DNA of 64,000 nucleotides from Paraburkholderia sp. BL21I4N1. Its GTDB lineage: Bacteria > Pseudomonadota > Gammaproteobacteria > Burkholderiales > Burkholderiaceae. The stretch is from NCBI RefSeq assembly GCF_002973525.1, contig NZ_PVEN01000010.1:186001-250000 (forward strand). Reading direction: 5' to 3'. Shown here one piece after another: positions 1 to 7,916 of this stretch. Each line of letters starts with the position of its first letter. Within the stretch, counting starts at the first letter, position 1. Made by a program: the position numbers and the translations under genes. Below the pieces are notes generated by a model, which had not been told where the DNA came from, did no database searches, and worked only from the letters and a program-made list of their open reading frames with translations.

Positions 1-17
1 TGTTGCTCGACCTGTAA
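1..17 (+). CDS. odhB: 3' end of 2-oxoglutarate dehydrogenase E2 (odhB/sucB), partial
   Basis: The first 17 bases read as the end of a codon followed by Leu-Leu-Asp-Leu and a TAA stop. This matches the usual C-terminus (LLLDL or LLLDV) of dihydrolipoyl succinyltransferase, and lpdA follows 146 bases later, as in the odhA-odhB-lpdA operon of Burkholderiaceae. The call rests on five codons plus context. Confidence 0.6.
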
Positions 18-163
18 GCACCCGTCGGGTTGGGCCGGCGTCGGCTTGTCATCGCGCAAGTCGACGCCATATAAGCACTACGTCTTTCCAGCATTCCGCA
101 GCACAGGAACGCCGCGCGCCTCGAAGCGTGGCCGCGCGCCGTTCCGCCATCAAAAGGATTGTC

Positions 164-1594
164 ATGTCCAAAGAATTTGACGTCGTCGTGATCGGCGCGG
201 GCCCCGGCGGTTATATCGCCGCCATTCGCGCAGCGCAGCTCGGCAAGACCGTCGCATGTATCGAGAAGTGGAAGAACCCGGCCGGCGCGCTGAAGCTCGG
301 CGGCACGTGCTTGAACGTGGGTTGCATTCCGTCGAAGGCGCTGCTCGCGTCGTCGGAAGAATTTGAAAACGCATCGCATCACCTGGCTGACCACGGCATC
401 TCCGTGGAAAACGTCCAGGTCGACATCGCGAAGATGCTGGCCCGCAAGGAAAGCATCGTCGAGAAGATGACGAAGGGTATCGAATTCCTGTTCCGCAAGA
501 ACAAGATCACCTGGCTCAAGGGTCACGGCAAGTTCACCGGCAAGGCGGACGCCGGCGTGCAGATCGAAGTGAGCGGCGAAGGCGAGACGGAAGTCGTCAC
601 GGCAAAGAACGTGATTATCGCCACGGGTTCGAAGGCGCGTCATCTGCCGGGCATTCCGGTCGACAATAAGATCGTCGCCGACAACGAAGGCGCCCTGACG
701 TTCGACAGCGTGCCGAAGAAGCTGGCCGTGATCGGCGCCGGCGTGATCGGTCTGGAACTCGGTTCGGTGTGGCGTCGTCTCGGTGCGGACGTGACCGTGC
801 TCGAAGCGCTGCCGGAATTCCTCGGCGCGGCCGACCAGTCGCTGGCCAAGGAAGCCGCCAAGCAGTTCAAGAAGCAGGGTCTCGACATTCACGTCGGCGT
901 GAAGGTCGGCGAAGTGAAGGCAACGGACAAGAACGTCACGATCGCTTACACGGACAAGGACGGCAACGCGCAATCGCTCGAAGCCGACCGTCTGATCGTG
1001 TCGATCGGCCGTGTGCCGAACACGGACAACCTCGGCCTCGAAGCGATCGGCCTGAAGGCCAACGAGCGCGGCTTCATCGATGTCGACGACCACTGCGCGA
1101 CGGCGGTGCCGAACGTGTACGCGATCGGCGACGTGGTGCGTGGCCCGATGCTCGCGCACAAGGCGGAAGACGAAGGCGTGCTGGTGGCCGAGATCATCGA
1201 CGGTCAGAAGCCGCATATCGACTACAACTGCGTTCCGTGGGTGATCTACACCGAACCGGAAATCGCGTGGGTCGGCAAGACCGAACAGCAACTGAAGGCG
1301 GAAGGCCGCGAAGTCAAGACGGGCCAGTTCCCGTTCATGGCGAACGGCCGCGCGCTCGGCATCAACAAGGCGGATGGTTTCGTCAAGATGATCGCCGACG
1401 CGAAGACCGACGAACTGCTCGGCGTGCACATCATCTCGGCCAACGCATCGGACCTGATCGCGGAAGCCGTGGTGGCGATGGAATTCAAGGCGGCGTCGGA
1501 AGACCTCGGCCGCATTTGCCATCCGCACCCGTCGCTGTCGGAAGTCATGCGCGAAGCGGCTCTTGCCGTGGACAAGCGCGCGCTGAACATGTAA
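164..1594 (+). CDS. lpdA: Dihydrolipoyl dehydrogenase (E3 of 2-oxoglutarate dehydrogenase)
   Basis: FAD flavoenzyme that reoxidises dihydrolipoyl groups on the E2 component and passes electrons to NAD+; cytoplasmic, TCA cycle. The protein has 476 residues, normal for the family. Visible motifs are the N-terminal FAD-binding GAGPGG (about residues 10-15), the redox-active disulfide in [13 protein letters not shown], the NAD-binding [10 protein letters not shown] in the middle, the second FAD motif ([19 protein letters not shown]) and the C-terminal dimerisation HPHPSLSE segment that supplies the catalytic His. The ATG at 164 is preferred over a GTG 36 bases upstream because AAAAGGA lies just before it and homologues begin close to [11 protein letters not shown]. 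It follows the odhB tail, so it is read as the last gene of the odh operon, and it is closed by a good terminator. Confidence 0.96.
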   Translation: MSKEFDVVVIGAGPGGYIAAIRAAQLGKTVACIEKWKNPAGALKLGGTCLNVGCIPSKALLASSEEFENASHHLADHGISVENVQVDIAKMLARKESIVEKMTKGIEFLFRKNKITWLKGHGKFTGKADAGVQIEVSGEGETEVVTAKNVIIATGSKARHLPGIPVDNKIVADNEGALTFDSVPKKLAVIGAGVIGLELGSVWRRLGADVTVLEALPEFLGAADQSLAKEAAKQFKKQGLDIHVGVKVGEVKATDKNVTIAYTDKDGNAQSLEADRLIVSIGRVPNTDNLGLEAIGLKANERGFIDVDDHCATAVPNVYAIGDVVRGPMLAHKAEDEGVLVAEIIDGQKPHIDYNCVPWVIYTEPEIAWVGKTEQQLKAEGREVKTGQFPFMANGRALGINKADGFVKMIADAKTDELLGVHIISANASDLIAEAVVAMEFKAASEDLGRICHPHPSLSEVMREAALAVDKRALNM

Positions 1595-1635
1595 TCACGC
1601 GCACGCCTGACTGAACGTAATTCGGCATCACCACG

Positions 1636-1673
1636 AAGGCGGGCGGGTTCATTCCCTCCCGCCTTTCTTTTTT
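1636..1673 (+). terminator. Rho-independent terminator after lpdA
   Basis: A 12-bp stem with one mismatch (AAGGCGGGCGGG pairing with CCCTCCCGCCTT, loop TTCATT) is followed by TCTTTTTT. It sits 40 bases after the lpdA stop and just before zapE. Confidence 0.85.
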
Positions 1674-1684
1674 GCAGCAACACA

Positions 1685-2782
1685 ATGAACGTCACCGAAT
1701 ACTACGAAAAAGAACTGCAGACGCGGGGCTATCAATCGGACCCGGCGCAGCTCGCGGCGGTCGACCGCCTGCAGCGGTGCTATGAGGAGTGGGTCGAATA
1801 CAAATCGCGCCGCTCGAATGCGTTCAAGAAGCTGATCATTCACCCGGATCTGCCGCGCGGCGTCTACATGTGGGGCGGCGTAGGGCGGGGCAAGAGCTTC
1901 CTGATGGACAGCTTCTACATGATCGTGCCGGTGCAGCGCAAAACGCGGCTGCATTTCCACGAGTTCATGCGCGAGGTGCACCGCGAACTGGAAGAGCTGA
2001 AAGGCACGGCCGATCCGCTCGACGAACTCGCGCGCCGGATTGCCAAGCGCTACCGGCTGATCTGTTTCGACGAATTCCACGTGTCGGATATCGCCGACGC
2101 GATGATTCTCTACCGTCTGCTCGACAAGCTGTTCGAGAACGGCGTGCAGTTCGTGATGACGTCCAACTACGATCCGGACACGCTGTATCCGGACGGCCTG
2201 CATCGCGACCGTATGCTGCCGGCGATCGAACTCATCAAGAGCAAGCTCGACGTGGTCAACGTGGATGCGGGCATCGACTACCGGCAACGCACGCTGGCGC
2301 AGGTCGAGGTGTATCACACGCCGCTCGGCGCTGCGTCGGATAAAGCCTTGCGCGACGCATTCGCGCGCCTCGCCGCGGTGCCCGACGAGAGCCCGATCCT
2401 GCGCATCGAAAAGCGCGAGCTGAAGGCGCTGCGTAAAGCCGACGGCGTCGTCTGGTTCGATTTCGCGACGCTCTGCGGCGGCCCGCGTTCGCAGAACGAC
2501 TACCTCGAACTGGCGAGCCGCTTTCACGCGGTGGTGCTTTCCGGCGTCCCGCAGATGTCGGTGCGCATGGCGTCGGAAGCGCGCCGCTTCACTTGGCTGA
2601 TCGACGTGTTCTACGACCATAAGGTCAAGCTGCTGATGTCGGCGGCGGTGCCGCCGGAAGAGCTGTATGTTGACGGTCCGATGGCGAACGAATTCACACG
2701 CACGGTCTCGCGCATCGTCGAAATGCAGTCGAAGGAGTACCTCGATACCCCGCGTCGGATCGTGGATACGTCGCTGACCTGA
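1685..2782 (+). CDS. zapE: Cell division ATPase ZapE (AFG1 family)
   Basis: AFG1/ZapE-type AAA-like ATPase. In E. coli ZapE acts at the Z-ring and is needed under low oxygen or heat. The 365-residue product shows the Walker A segment GGVGRGKS with the family signature FLMDSFY after it (about residues 63-77), a Walker B segment LICFDEFHVSDIADAM (about 131-146), and the TSNYDPDTLYPDGLHRDRMLP stretch typical of the family. The gene begins 11 bases past the lpdA terminator and is probably transcribed from its own promoter. The lpdA-zapE adjacency is common in Burkholderia relatives. Confidence 0.93.
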   Translation: MNVTEYYEKELQTRGYQSDPAQLAAVDRLQRCYEEWVEYKSRRSNAFKKLIIHPDLPRGVYMWGGVGRGKSFLMDSFYMIVPVQRKTRLHFHEFMREVHRELEELKGTADPLDELARRIAKRYRLICFDEFHVSDIADAMILYRLLDKLFENGVQFVMTSNYDPDTLYPDGLHRDRMLPAIELIKSKLDVVNVDAGIDYRQRTLAQVEVYHTPLGAASDKALRDAFARLAAVPDESPILRIEKRELKALRKADGVVWFDFATLCGGPRSQNDYLELASRFHAVVLSGVPQMSVRMASEARRFTWLIDVFYDHKVKLLMSAAVPPEELYVDGPMANEFTRTVSRIVEMQSKEYLDTPRRIVDTSLT

Positions 2783-2944
2783 GCGCGCGCGTCAACTAGC
2801 CGGGCAATTCTTTTACGATAGGTCGCGCTCCGCTCACCGAACAGGCGACGAGCGCCGACGTATTTTCAAGATTCGGATTGATCTTATATTCCGGCTGCGG
2901 ACGACTGGATATCTTCTGTCGAGGTTCTGACGAAGGAGAAACCC

Positions 2945-3394
2945 ATGGATCCCTACCGCGATATCAATGACGAAGAATGGCAACGTGTTGCACCGTTGCT
3001 CCCCGAATTGCGGCCACGTGCCGAACTGCGCGGCCGGCCTCTCGCCAATACCCGTTCGGTGCTGAATGGCGTGCTGTGGGTCATGTACAGCGGCGCCACC
3101 TGGTCCGCCATGCCGCGCAAATATCCGTCGTACCAGACCTGCCATCGTCGCTTCAAGGCGTGGTATGCGTCGGGTGTGCTCAAGCGGGTGACGGAGCAAC
3201 TCTTCGGCAGTGCGAGCGAAGAGCTTTGCAGTTTGATGGAAGCGCGCATGCGAACGCACCTGGGCGCGGAACAGAAGCGTGTCGACGGCGACCCCACCCG
3301 TACTGTCGCGCCGGCCGTGTACAAGCCGGCCCCCACGACACCGCTACCGGTCTCGCCCTTCGCGTTCGGGTCGCCTTTCAAGCACGCTGCATGA
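2945..3394 (+). CDS. Orphan DUF4096 protein (transposase N-terminal domain, no DDE domain)
   Basis: The first ~100 residues match the IS5/IS402-type N-terminal domain (DUF4096): the DEEWQRVAPLLPE start, GRPLANTRSVLNGVLWVMYSG, and W-AMP-YPSYQTCHRRFKAWYASG. This domain is the DNA-binding part of such transposases. The catalytic DDE domain is absent; after residue ~110 the protein ends in an unrelated Pro-rich tail (149 residues in total). It has a good ribosome site (GAAGGAG, 2933-2939) and its own terminator, and I saw no flanking inverted repeats. It may be an IS remnant or a domesticated DNA-binding protein; the intact expression signals favour a retained gene, but function is unknown. Confidence 0.75.
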   Translation: MDPYRDINDEEWQRVAPLLPELRPRAELRGRPLANTRSVLNGVLWVMYSGATWSAMPRKYPSYQTCHRRFKAWYASGVLKRVTEQLFGSASEELCSLMEARMRTHLGAEQKRVDGDPTRTVAPAVYKPAPTTPLPVSPFAFGSPFKHAA

Positions 3395-3427
3395 CGATAC
3401 CGATCCCACTCACTTCTTATCAACAAA

Positions 3428-3462
3428 ACGGCCGAACGATGGCGATCGTCGGCCGTTTTTTT
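3428..3462 (+). terminator. Rho-independent terminator after the DUF4096 gene
   Basis: ACGGCCG-A-ACGAT pairs with ATCGT-CGGCCGT around a GGCG loop (one bulged A), followed by a run of seven T. The A-tract before the stem means it could also serve the convergent minus-strand gene at 3504. Confidence 0.85.
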
Positions 3463-3503
3463 ATGCTTCAATCGAGGCCGCGCCAAAGCGGCCTCGCGCT
3501 GCC

Positions 3504-3989
3504 TTACTGCTGACGCACCCACGTTTGCGAGCGGCCCAGCAGCGAGATGCCGATATAGCCGCGCACCACCAGTTTGTTGCCACCGTCTTCCAGGTGCATC
3601 TTGCACTTGTAGAGCTTGCCATTTTCCGGGTCGAGAATCTGCCCGTGATCCCAACTGTCGCCGTCTTTCTTCATGTCGTTGATGATGGTCATACCGAGAA
3701 TCGGCTGATCCTTGCGTCCGTCGGTGCAGGCGGTGCAGCGGCGATCCGGCTGGTCGTTCGGTCCGAGCCCCTTGACTACCTTGCCGCTAAGCGAACCCCC
3801 GCCGTCCTGGGCGATCTGCACGAGCGCCTTGGGCTGGCCGGTGTGATCGTCGATGGTTTGCCACATGCCGACCGGGCTATCGGTTTGCGCCATGGCCGTC
3901 ATGGCGCTGGCCAGCAATACGCCGGCGAGCGCGGCCTGTTTGGCGGTGCGAAGCGTGATGGCACGCGCGCGTTGTGTGAATTGCAGCAT
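3504..3989 (-). CDS. DUF2147 domain secreted protein
   Basis: 161 residues with an N-terminal signal peptide (hydrophobic AALAGVLLASAMTA, cleavage probably after AMAQ near residue 35), so periplasmic or exported. The mature part has the DUF2147 pattern: VGMWQTIDDHTGQPKALVQI at the start, a CTAC pair within RRCTACTDG, then GQILDPENGKLYKCKM and RGYIGISLLGRSQTW at the end. The family has no established biochemical role; members look like small beta-barrel, lipocalin-like proteins. A strong AGGAGG ribosome site precedes the ATG. It is a single gene on the minus strand, 295 bases from the next minus gene. Function is not known. Confidence 0.85.
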   Translation of the reverse strand: MLQFTQRARAITLRTAKQAALAGVLLASAMTAMAQTDSPVGMWQTIDDHTGQPKALVQIAQDGGGSLSGKVVKGLGPNDQPDRRCTACTDGRKDQPILGMTIINDMKKDGDSWDHGQILDPENGKLYKCKMHLEDGGNKLVVRGYIGISLLGRSQTWVRQQ

Positions 3990-4284
3990 TGTCTTCCTCC
4001 TTGATTAAAGACAGCGCGATCATGGTCGCGCGGCGTTATCGGCATCTCGGGCGGCTTGCTGGTTTCTGCCGCCGTGATGCCTTGTACGGCCCCTCAGGTT
4101 CTCTGTTTCGCTTGGGTGGCGGCGCGCGGTTGCGCGTCGCCGGCCGCACATCGTCAGCGCAGAATACGTGAAACTGCGCGCGTCGTTTGATAGTGGACCC
4201 TCTAATCAGGACGCGGCACTTTCATGGCTCGGGTATCGCTCAAGCATCGATCGATCATCGCTCAAAGCGCATATCGCGCGCGGC

Positions 4285-5991
4285 TCAATTCAACTGATAC
4301 GAAAATGTCGCGTTGATGCGCGGCGCGCGCGATGCGCTTTCCACCGGCGCATCGCCGATCGCCTTGGCCACCGACAGATCCAGGCTGTAGTACTTCGCAT
4401 CGGAGATCCGGAAGCCGAACGCGATCGACGAAAGCCGCGACGGCGACGGCGTGCCCGCATGCAGATAGACGCGCGCCATATCGAACGACACGTACGGCGT
4501 AAGCGTGCGCAGATACGTAAAGCCCGGCGTGAACGGACGATTGATTTCGAACATCGCGCCCCAGCCGGAATCGCCCGACGCTTCACCCGGTTGATAGCCC
4601 TGCGCGAAACGTTGCGCGCCGAACGAAATCTGCTCCGAGGTCGGCAGCGAGACGGCGCTGTACTGGCCCGTCAATGACACCGCGGTGCCGATCTTCATCG
4701 GCCATTCGTTGCTTTGCGAGAAGCTTGCGCCGGTGCGCACGAAGGTGATCGACGCCGGGTTCGTGACCGGCGAGCCGGGCACGTTCGAGTCACCCGCTTT
4801 CGACGCGCCGAGAATATCGAACGCTTTCGCCACGTTGATACTCGCGCGCCGCACCTGGCCGGTTTGCACGTTGGTGTAATCGGCCTGCAGTTGCATGACG
4901 CGTACCTGCGAACGCAAGCCGATCTGCGCACCCGTTTCCGTATTGTTGTAACGATCCTCGTCGTGCGACGCATACACCGACGCCGTGCCGATCACGCTCT
5001 GCGTATTGCTCAACAGGATCGGATAGGCGAGCGAGCCGCCCACCTTGTCGTTGATCACCGTGCGGCCGATGTAAGAGGGCAGGCCGGGGTTGTCGACCGG
5101 ATTGCCGCGATAGTGGGTCGCGTCGATCTTCGCGATCAGCCCGTTGCTGCCGATCGGCACCGCGGCGTGCGCGGCGAGATAGGTGACGTTGTCGCGACCC
5201 TTCGGCAGCAACGCCGATACGCTCAACTGTTCGCCGAGCGCGGTCAGGCCGTTTTCCGTGGCGGTCAGCAATCCCTGCACGCCGGGGTGATTGAAGTCGA
5301 TCCCCATGCTGACGTCGAACGGCTTGCGGTCCACGTTCAGTTCGAGCGTGGTGGCGCCGTCGGTGTTCTGCGGCGGCGGCACGTTCGCCGCGACCTTCAC
5401 GCCCGGCAGCAGGCCGAGCACGTTGATATAGCGTTCGAAGGTGGCGCGCCGCAATGGCCGGTCGGCGACGATGTGGTCGGCAATCGCGCGGATCTTGTCT
5501 TCGACCGCGCCGGGTTTGCCCGTCACCTTGACCGCCGACACGTAGCCCTCCACCACGGTCACGCGCACCACGCCGCCTTCGAAGGTCTGCGCCGGAATGA
5601 ACGCGAACGAGAGCGCATAGCCGCGGTCCTGGTAGAGCTTGGTGACACCGTTGGCGACCTGGATCAGATCGCCGATCGTGGTGTCCTTGCCGACGAGCGG
5701 CGTGAAGCGCGCCGCGACTTCGTCGAACGGAATCGACTTCACGCCCTCGACCTGCACGCGCGACGGCGTCAGATGGCGGGCGAGCAGTTCCTGAAGTTGG
5801 GGCGCTTGCGGCGCGACCTGCACGGTCACGTTGGGTCCTTTGTCGGGGGCCTTGATCTGCGGCAGCGAGTCGAGCGGATTGCCGCCGACCGCACCGCCCG
5901 GGCGCGCCTGGGCTTGTGCCTCCACCTGCATGGCGCTCGCCGCGAGCGCCGCGAGCACGATGGTCCATTTGCTGCCGTACCCGAGTTTCAT
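4285..5991 (-). CDS. TpsB/ShlB-type outer-membrane translocator with POTRA domains
   Basis: Two-partner-secretion outer-membrane protein (FhaC/ShlB/HecB family), 568 residues. It has a signal peptide (residues 1 to about 27), a short Pro-rich linker, two POTRA-like domains (VQVEGVKSIPFDEVAARF followed by LYQDRGYALSFAFIPAQTFEGGVVRVTVVEGYV; then a second after about residue 180), and a beta-barrel ending in aromatic-rich strands and a final YQLN. The conserved loop motif normally VRG[FY] appears as AQGYQPGEASGD, so the Arg is replaced by Gln. The ATG at 5991 follows a GAGGA site; a longer upstream frame lacks signal-peptide logic. No TpsA-like protein with a TPS domain is nearby. Instead it lies downstream of two repeat lipoproteins on the same strand, which suggests a shared transcription unit. 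Confidence 0.85.
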   Translation of the reverse strand: MKLGYGSKWTIVLAALAASAMQVEAQAQARPGGAVGGNPLDSLPQIKAPDKGPNVTVQVAPQAPQLQELLARHLTPSRVQVEGVKSIPFDEVAARFTPLVGKDTTIGDLIQVANGVTKLYQDRGYALSFAFIPAQTFEGGVVRVTVVEGYVSAVKVTGKPGAVEDKIRAIADHIVADRPLRRATFERYINVLGLLPGVKVAANVPPPQNTDGATTLELNVDRKPFDVSMGIDFNHPGVQGLLTATENGLTALGEQLSVSALLPKGRDNVTYLAAHAAVPIGSNGLIAKIDATHYRGNPVDNPGLPSYIGRTVINDKVGGSLAYPILLSNTQSVIGTASVYASHDEDRYNNTETGAQIGLRSQVRVMQLQADYTNVQTGQVRRASINVAKAFDILGASKAGDSNVPGSPVTNPASITFVRTGASFSQSNEWPMKIGTAVSLTGQYSAVSLPTSEQISFGAQRFAQGYQPGEASGDSGWGAMFEINRPFTPGFTYLRTLTPYVSFDMARVYLHAGTPSPSRLSSIAFGFRISDAKYYSLDLSVAKAIGDAPVESASRAPRINATFSYQLN

Positions 5992-6296
5992 CGGATTTTC
6001 CTCGTATGCCGTTCTTGTGTTGCGGCGTGCCGCCTGGCCGGGCGGGTCGCGATCGCTTATCTGTGGCTCGACGCATACTGCCATGCTTGCTTGTATTACG
6101 TCACGCGCTCCGTGGAGCTTGAGCGTCGACGGCGCAAGCGCGGGGCACGCGATGAATCGGACTACTTATGCGTGTTGCTTAAACTGTTCTTTCCTATGCC
6201 CGTGTATCTGGTCTCCACGCTCCGGCGAGACGTACCTTGAGATGCGTCTCGCCGGACTACCGTTGCGCGCGGCATTCATCGATGCCGTTAGGTCGA
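5992..6296 (-). other. Intergenic region between the TpsB gene and repeat lipoprotein 1
   Basis: About 305 bases with no credible gene. It holds a perfect 12-bp inverted repeat (6221-6256), and the TpsB ribosome site lies at its left end. I found no sigma-54 match in either direction here, so the TpsB gene may depend on read-through from upstream or on an unrecognised promoter. Confidence 0.5.
6221..6256. repeat. Perfect 12-bp inverted repeat (hairpin) after repeat lipoprotein 1
   Basis: TCCGGCGAGACG (6221-6232) and CGTCTCGCCGGA (6245-6256) are exact complements around a 12-base loop. It lies 41 bases downstream of the lipoprotein stop on the minus strand. There is no T-tract on either side, so it is better read as a processing, attenuation or RNA-stabilising hairpin than as a classical terminator. 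Confidence 0.7.
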
Positions 6297-7718
6297 CTAC
6301 TTATGGCTCGCCGGCAGCAGACCGCCGAGCAGTGTCGTCAGGCCGCCCGCGGGGCTGCTGGAGCCGCTCGTCGAACCGGCCGCCGAACTCAGCGTGCTGG
6401 TCAGTTGCCCGACCAGTCCGGTGACGGGCGCGAGCGTCTGGCCGCTGCCGCTTGCGCCGCCGGTGACGCCGCCCAGCGCGCCCGTCAGCGACGACAACGG
6501 ACCCGCGCCGCTACCCGCCCCACCCAGCGCGGACGTCAACGAGCCCAGCGGCGTGCCGCCCAGCACCGACGTCAGCGAACTCAGCGGTGAGCCGCTCAAT
6601 CCCGAACTCAGCGCGCCCAATGGCGTGCCGCCGAGCGCCGACGTCAGACCGGAGAGCGGCGTGCCGCCGAGCAGCGTCGACAGCGAGCCGACCGGGTTGC
6701 TGCCGAGACCGAGACTCGCCAGCGAGCTTTGCAGCGGCGCCAGCGGGCTGCTGTTCGCCGGCGGCCCATTGACCACGCCCACATTGGTGCTGCCGACCAG
6801 ACTCGTGATCAGCCCCGGAATCGGCATCGCGCCATTCGGTCCGTTCGGATTGACGAGGCCGCCGGCATTCGTCACGGTATTGCCGAGCGAGCCGACCAGC
6901 GTGCCGAGGTCCGCGCCGACCGGATTCCTGGTCGCCGAGCCCACTTGCGAGCCGGCCGAGCTCAACGCGCCGCCCACTTGCGCGAGCACGCCGCCCAGCG
7001 GCGCACCGAGCCCGGTCTGCGTACCGACCGTCTGCGTGACCAGTCCGGCGGTCGTGACGATCGGTGTGATCGCGGTGCTGAGCGGCTGCGTGATCTGTTG
7101 CACCGGCCCGGAGTTGACCACGTTGCCGAGCGTCGCACCGCCCGCGTTCAGCGCGCCGGCGGTGGTGGCGAGCGCACCGGCCAATGGCGTGGTGAGCGGC
7201 GACAGCGGCGCGAGATTGCCGGTACCGAGACCGCCGACCGCGGTGCTCAGGCCTTGCACGACACCGCTCGTCGAACTGACCACGCCGCCGAGACCGCCCA
7301 CCGTCGCGCCGACCGGATTGGAGCTCGTGCCGATCTGGCCGAGGCCGTTGCTGACCGCGTTGGCGGCCGCGTTGAGCGTGCCGCTGGTGCTCGACACCGC
7401 GTTGCCCAGCCCTTGCGTGACTTGCGGGCTGAGGCCGGGAATCGTCGTCGAGGCGATCGTGTTGCCGAGGTCGCTGGTGGTTTGCGCGGCGCTGGTGACG
7501 AGGCCGCTGGTGCTGGTGGTCGCGACGGTGCCGGAGCCGCTGCCGCCCGAACCCGAGCCGCCGCCGCTACCGGTGCCTGAGGTAGTCGGCGGCGCGCTGA
7601 CGGTGCTGCCGCCACACGCGGCGAGTACGCTGGCGACCGCGACGGCGATCAACGGTGCGCGCAACGACGACACAGTCGCGCACGCCGCATGGAGAGTAAA
7701 AAAACGATGAGTGGACAT
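6297..7718 (-). CDS. Gly/Ser/Ala-rich repeat lipoprotein 1
   Basis: 473 residues. The N-terminal signal sequence ends in a lipobox VLAAC with the lipidated Cys at residue 35, followed by a Gly/Ser linker. The body is extremely rich in Gly, Ser, Thr, Ala, Leu and Val, with heptad-like small-residue helices or beta-type repeats. Residues 351-398 form four 12-residue repeats of the type GGTPLGxLTSAL. A conserved core GPVQQITQPLSTAITPI (204-220) is shared with the next protein upstream. Such proteins are often labelled collagen-like, but no Gly-X-Y periodicity is visible. An AGAGGAG site supports the ATG. The gene is between its paralogue (198 bases upstream) and the TpsB gene. Probably an outer-membrane or surface protein; function unknown. 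Confidence 0.8.
   Translation of the reverse strand: MSTHRFFTLHAACATVSSLRAPLIAVAVASVLAACGGSTVSAPPTTSGTGSGGGSGSGGSGSGTVATTSTSGLVTSAAQTTSDLGNTIASTTIPGLSPQVTQGLGNAVSSTSGTLNAAANAVSNGLGQIGTSSNPVGATVGGLGGVVSSTSGVVQGLSTAVGGLGTGNLAPLSPLTTPLAGALATTAGALNAGGATLGNVVNSGPVQQITQPLSTAITPIVTTAGLVTQTVGTQTGLGAPLGGVLAQVGGALSSAGSQVGSATRNPVGADLGTLVGSLGNTVTNAGGLVNPNGPNGAMPIPGLITSLVGSTNVGVVNGPPANSSPLAPLQSSLASLGLGSNPVGSLSTLLGGTPLSGLTSALGGTPLGALSSGLSGSPLSSLTSVLGGTPLGSLTSALGGAGSGAGPLSSLTGALGGVTGGASGSGQTLAPVTGLVGQLTSTLSSAAGSTSGSSSPAGGLTTLLGGLLPASHK
6525..6668 (-). repeat. Four 36-bp tandem repeats coding GGTPLGxLTSAL units
   Basis: In repeat lipoprotein 1, residues 351-362, 363-374, 375-386 and 387-398 align without gaps as 12-residue units (GGTPLSGLTSAL, GGTPLGALSSGL, SGSPLSSLTSVL, GGTPLGSLTSAL). 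Such arrays are prone to copy-number change. Confidence 0.8.
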
Positions 7719-7916
7719 GGTGCTCCTCTGTGTCTTTTAGGTGTGTCGTGTGTGCGTTGGTCAAGTGCGCCGTTGCAACGAGGTTCTGAGCGACGCGGCC
7801 CAGTTCAGCCGAGGTCGGGCAACCCGGTGCGGCCGGTAGGCCGCGTTCCGGATTGCCATTCCATGTAGTGCGTGTGCTGTCGGTACGGTGTGACCGCCTG
7901 CGAATCGCGCGGCGGC

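Noticed and set aside
769-1614. Second plus-strand frame inside lpdA
   Set aside because: Out-of-frame Arg-rich translation overlapping a fully conserved enzyme.
4714-6240. Long plus-strand open frame opposite the TpsB gene
   Set aside because: It is the antisense of a clear POTRA/barrel protein; its product is Arg/Ala-rich low-complexity sequence typical of GC-rich shadow frames.
6394-7710. Plus-strand open frame of 438 codons opposite repeat lipoprotein 1 (and 7872-9557 opposite lipoprotein 2)
   Set aside because: The Pro/Ala/Val or Gly/Ala/Arg composition follows directly from the reverse complement of the repeat genes; the minus-strand frames have signal peptides, lipoboxes and ribosome sites.
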